From Mycolicibacterium phlei (GTDB lineage: Bacteria; Actinomycetota; Actinomycetes; Mycobacteriales; Mycobacteriaceae), in assembly GCF_001583415.1 (NCBI RefSeq), contig NZ_CP014475.1, positions 3,658,001-3,722,000 of the forward strand: a stretch of 64,000 bases of DNA. The letters are read 5' to 3'. The notes below the pieces were generated by a model. It did no database searches. It was given only the letters and a program-made list of their open reading frames with translations, and had not been told where the DNA came from. Every line of letters begins with the position of its first letter. The stretch's first letter is position 1. A program made the position numbers and the translations under genes. Of this stretch, positions 62,268 to 64,000 are shown piece after piece.

Positions 62268-62765
62268 CTAGGCCGTCAGGGGCAGCGCGCCGCTGGACTG
62301 GTCCGCGACATGATCAGCACCGCCGTCGGTGTCCCCGTCGGTGGCCTCGTCGAGGTCCTCGGCGCCGTCCCCGGCATCCGGGACCGGCGCCGGGGCCTGG
62401 TCGTCCTCCGGGCGGGACCGCACCAGGCGGGCGCCGCAGCGGTTCAGGTCCGGCCCCACCGAGGTGGCCCGCACCTCGACCGAGGAGCGCCGGTTGCCGT
62501 CCCGGTCCTCGTACTCACTGGTGTAGACGTGGCCGATGACGATGACGGGGTCACCCTTGACGAGGGCCGCGCTGGCGTTCGCCACCGCCCGACCCCAGCA
62601 GCTGACTGTGACGAACAACGAATTTCCCGGCTCCCATGTTCCCTCGGCGGTGCGCCGCCGCGAGTTGCTGGCCAGCCGGAACCGCAGCACCTCCTGATCG
62701 CCCACCCGCCGGTGGATCGGGTCGGACACGATGTTGCCCACGATGGTGATCCCGGTCTCGAACAT
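62268..62765 (-). CDS. ssbB: Single-stranded DNA-binding protein paralogue (SsbB)
   Basis: A 165-residue OB-fold protein: the N-terminal domain (about 1-110) has ITIVGNIVSDPIHRRV, RFRLASNSRRR and VTVSCWGRAVANASAALVKGDPVIVIGHV. The C-terminal tail is acidic but ends SSGALPLTA, so the DDxPF-type tip used by SsbA to bind partner proteins is missing. This fits the second mycobacterial SSB (Rv2478c) rather than the essential SsbA. It is probably used in recombination or stress. ATG 62765 gives the normal MFETGITIVGN start. Confidence 0.92.
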   Translation of the reverse strand: MFETGITIVGNIVSDPIHRRVGDQEVLRFRLASNSRRRTAEGTWEPGNSLFVTVSCWGRAVANASAALVKGDPVIVIGHVYTSEYEDRDGNRRSSVEVRATSVGPDLNRCGARLVRSRPEDDQAPAPVPDAGDGAEDLDEATDGDTDGGADHVADQSSGALPLTA

Positions 62766-62910
62766 GACTCCTCCAGTTGTTTTCCGAACGTGCCGACGCC
62801 GTGCGGCGCCGGTGACACGTCCATTGACCGTGGGAGCACCGACAGCGGACCCGCGTGGAACGCCGGGGCGGCCCAGACTGTGGATGAAGTCGGCGTTGGG
62901 GATAACCGGG

Positions 62911-64000
62911 TTACTGCCGGCCCTGCGCGTCGCGGCGGGCCAGCTCGGCCAGCATCGCGTTGTAGGCGGCCAGATCCGCGTCCTCGTCGCGGTCGGCGGC
63001 CCGGTCGAGCCGTTTGGCGGTGCGCTCGTCGTTGCGCCGCCACTGGATCAGCAGCGCGGCCATCACCAGCACCAGCGGGAACTCACCGGCGGCCCAGGCG
63101 ATGCCGCCGCCGGTCTTCTGGTCGTCGAGCAGGTCGATGTCCCAGGGCAGCTGCAGCGACCGGTAGAACGGCTCGGCCAGCACCGTCTGCATCCCCATCA
63201 GCACGACGCCGAAGAACGCGTGCAGCGGCAGCGACGCGAACACCATCGCGAGTTTGCCCAGCTGCGGCAGCTGCCGCGGTGACGGGTCGATGCCGATCAC
63301 CACCCAGTAGAAGAAGTAGCCGCTCATCAGGAAGTGCAGGTTCATCAGCACGTGGGCGGCGTGGTTGTCGGCCGCGGCCTCGAACAGCCCGCCGAAGTAC
63401 AGCCCGTAGAACCCGGCGACGAACATCACCGTCGCGACGACCGGCTGGGTGACCAGCCGCGAGTACCAGGAGTGCAGACCCGCCAGGATCCACTCCCGCG
63501 GCCCGGGCGGCTCACCGCGGCCGGCGGGCGGCAGCACCCGCAGCGCCAGCGTCATGGGCGCGCCGAGTGCCAGCAGGATCGGCACCAGCATGGACAGGAA
63601 CATGTGGCCGATCATGTGGATCGAGAACATCACCGGCATGTACCGGCCGATGCCCGACGACGTCGCGATCAGCAGCGCCGCACACCCGCACAGCCAGCCG
63701 ATGGTGCGGCCCACCGGCCACGTGTCGCCGCGTTTGTGCAGCCGCCGCACCCCGACCAGGTACACGACCGCGAACACGATCGCGGCGGTGCCGAAGATCA
63801 GGTCGAAGCGCCAGTCCAGCAGCAGCCGGGTCACGGTCGGCGGGCCGGCGATGTCGTAGCCGATGGCCACCTCCACCGGGCTCGGCTGCACCGGCCGCGG
63901 CGGTGGCGGGGTGCGGCCCAGCCCGACGGCGATGCCGAACGTCGCGCCGAACAGCACCGCCTCGGTCAGCGCCAGCCGGATCAACGGCCCGCGCGCCTGC
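62911..64000 (-). CDS. CtaG-type cytochrome oxidase assembly protein (5' end outside window)
   Basis: A membrane protein of at least 363 residues, open at the right edge of the window, so the N-terminus is missing. It has about seven hydrophobic segments, with GRYMPVMFSIHMIGHMFLSM and NHAAHVLMNLHFLMSGYFFYWVVIG, the His-rich core of the CtaG_cox (caa3) domain, and a charged C-terminal tail. Mycobacterial members such as Rv0102 carry a CopD-type copper domain before this one. Whether that is present here lies outside the window. Likely helps insert copper into cytochrome oxidase. Confidence 0.88.
   Translation of the reverse strand, partial: QARGPLIRLALTEAVLFGATFGIAVGLGRTPPPPRPVQPSPVEVAIGYDIAGPPTVTRLLLDWRFDLIFGTAAIVFAVVYLVGVRRLHKRGDTWPVGRTIGWLCGCAALLIATSSGIGRYMPVMFSIHMIGHMFLSMLVPILLALGAPMTLALRVLPPAGRGEPPGPREWILAGLHSWYSRLVTQPVVATVMFVAGFYGLYFGGLFEAAADNHAAHVLMNLHFLMSGYFFYWVVIGIDPSPRQLPQLGKLAMVFASLPLHAFFGVVLMGMQTVLAEPFYRSLQLPWDIDLLDDQKTGGGIAWAAGEFPLVLVMAALLIQWRRNDERTAKRLDRAADRDEDADLAAYNAMLAELARRDAQGRQ

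Overview
The window is a stretch of mycobacterial chromosome, most likely from a rapidly growing Mycolicibacterium species. The evidence is high GC, frequent GTG starts, and a backbone whose gene order follows the M. tuberculosis Rv2442c to Rv2478c region (rplU, rne, ndk, DUF4233-folC-valS, Rv2449c, rpfE, mobA-korB-korA, clpX, clpP2-clpP1, tig, nei, rpiB, Rv2466c, pepN, ctaJ block, glbO, aglA, Rv2474c-Rv2475c-gdh, ettA, ssbB). Locus correspondences are from memory of gene order and protein similarity, not from a search. No rRNA, insertion sequence, prophage or CRISPR array was seen. There are two tRNA genes.

Layout. 1-4.3 kb: ribosomal protein L21 (cut by the window edge), RNase E and Ndk. 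4.3-7.2 kb: an accessory insert with a TetR regulator facing a two-gene diiron-hydrolase/membrane-protein operon across a clear inverted repeat. 7.2-12.2 kb: valS-folC-DUF4233, joined by ATGA overlaps, and a DUF937 protein. 12.3-17.4 kb: Rv2449c-like enoyl reductase homologue, S9 peptidase, FAD monooxygenase and VOC protein. 17.3-19.4 kb: two tandem resuscitation-promoting factors with separate promoters, the second behind a structured leader and a possible Crp site. 19.4-28.1 kb: mobA-korB-korA on one strand, then fdhF-fdhD (molybdopterin oxidoreductase and its sulfur carrier) and an MHS-type transporter. MobA makes the cofactor form used by FdhF-type enzymes. 28.3-32.7 kb: protein quality control (clpX, clpP2, clpP1, tig) with a ClgR-type site upstream of clpP1. 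32.8-33.1 kb: tRNA-Pro and tRNA-Gly, divergent.

33.1-43.4 kb carries two large secreted proteins with closely related export leaders (an S15/CocE-like hydrolase and a repeat protein with about 13 propeller-like units), an antiporter, Nei, RpiB and a mycothiol-dependent DsbA-like reductase. 44-46.6 kb is pepN. 46.7-49.1 kb is a small accessory island: an HNH protein with Cys in place of the usual catalytic His, and a three-gene unit made of an EspA/EspE-like WXG protein followed by two paralogous membrane-anchored Cys-pair proteins. It resembles a type VII effector with duplicated immunity genes. 49.2-55 kb holds the cytochrome oxidase accessory pair, an HNH endonuclease, glbO, a PGRS-type glycine-rich protein without a PE domain, and aglA. 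55-64 kb holds Rv2474c, a thioesterase, the large NAD-glutamate dehydrogenase, EttA, an SSB paralogue and a CtaG-type oxidase assembly protein cut by the window edge.

A 62-bp palindromic repeat occurs three times, each 8-16 nt after a stop codon and in the same orientation relative to its gene. It and the EspE-like island are the most interesting unexplained signals.
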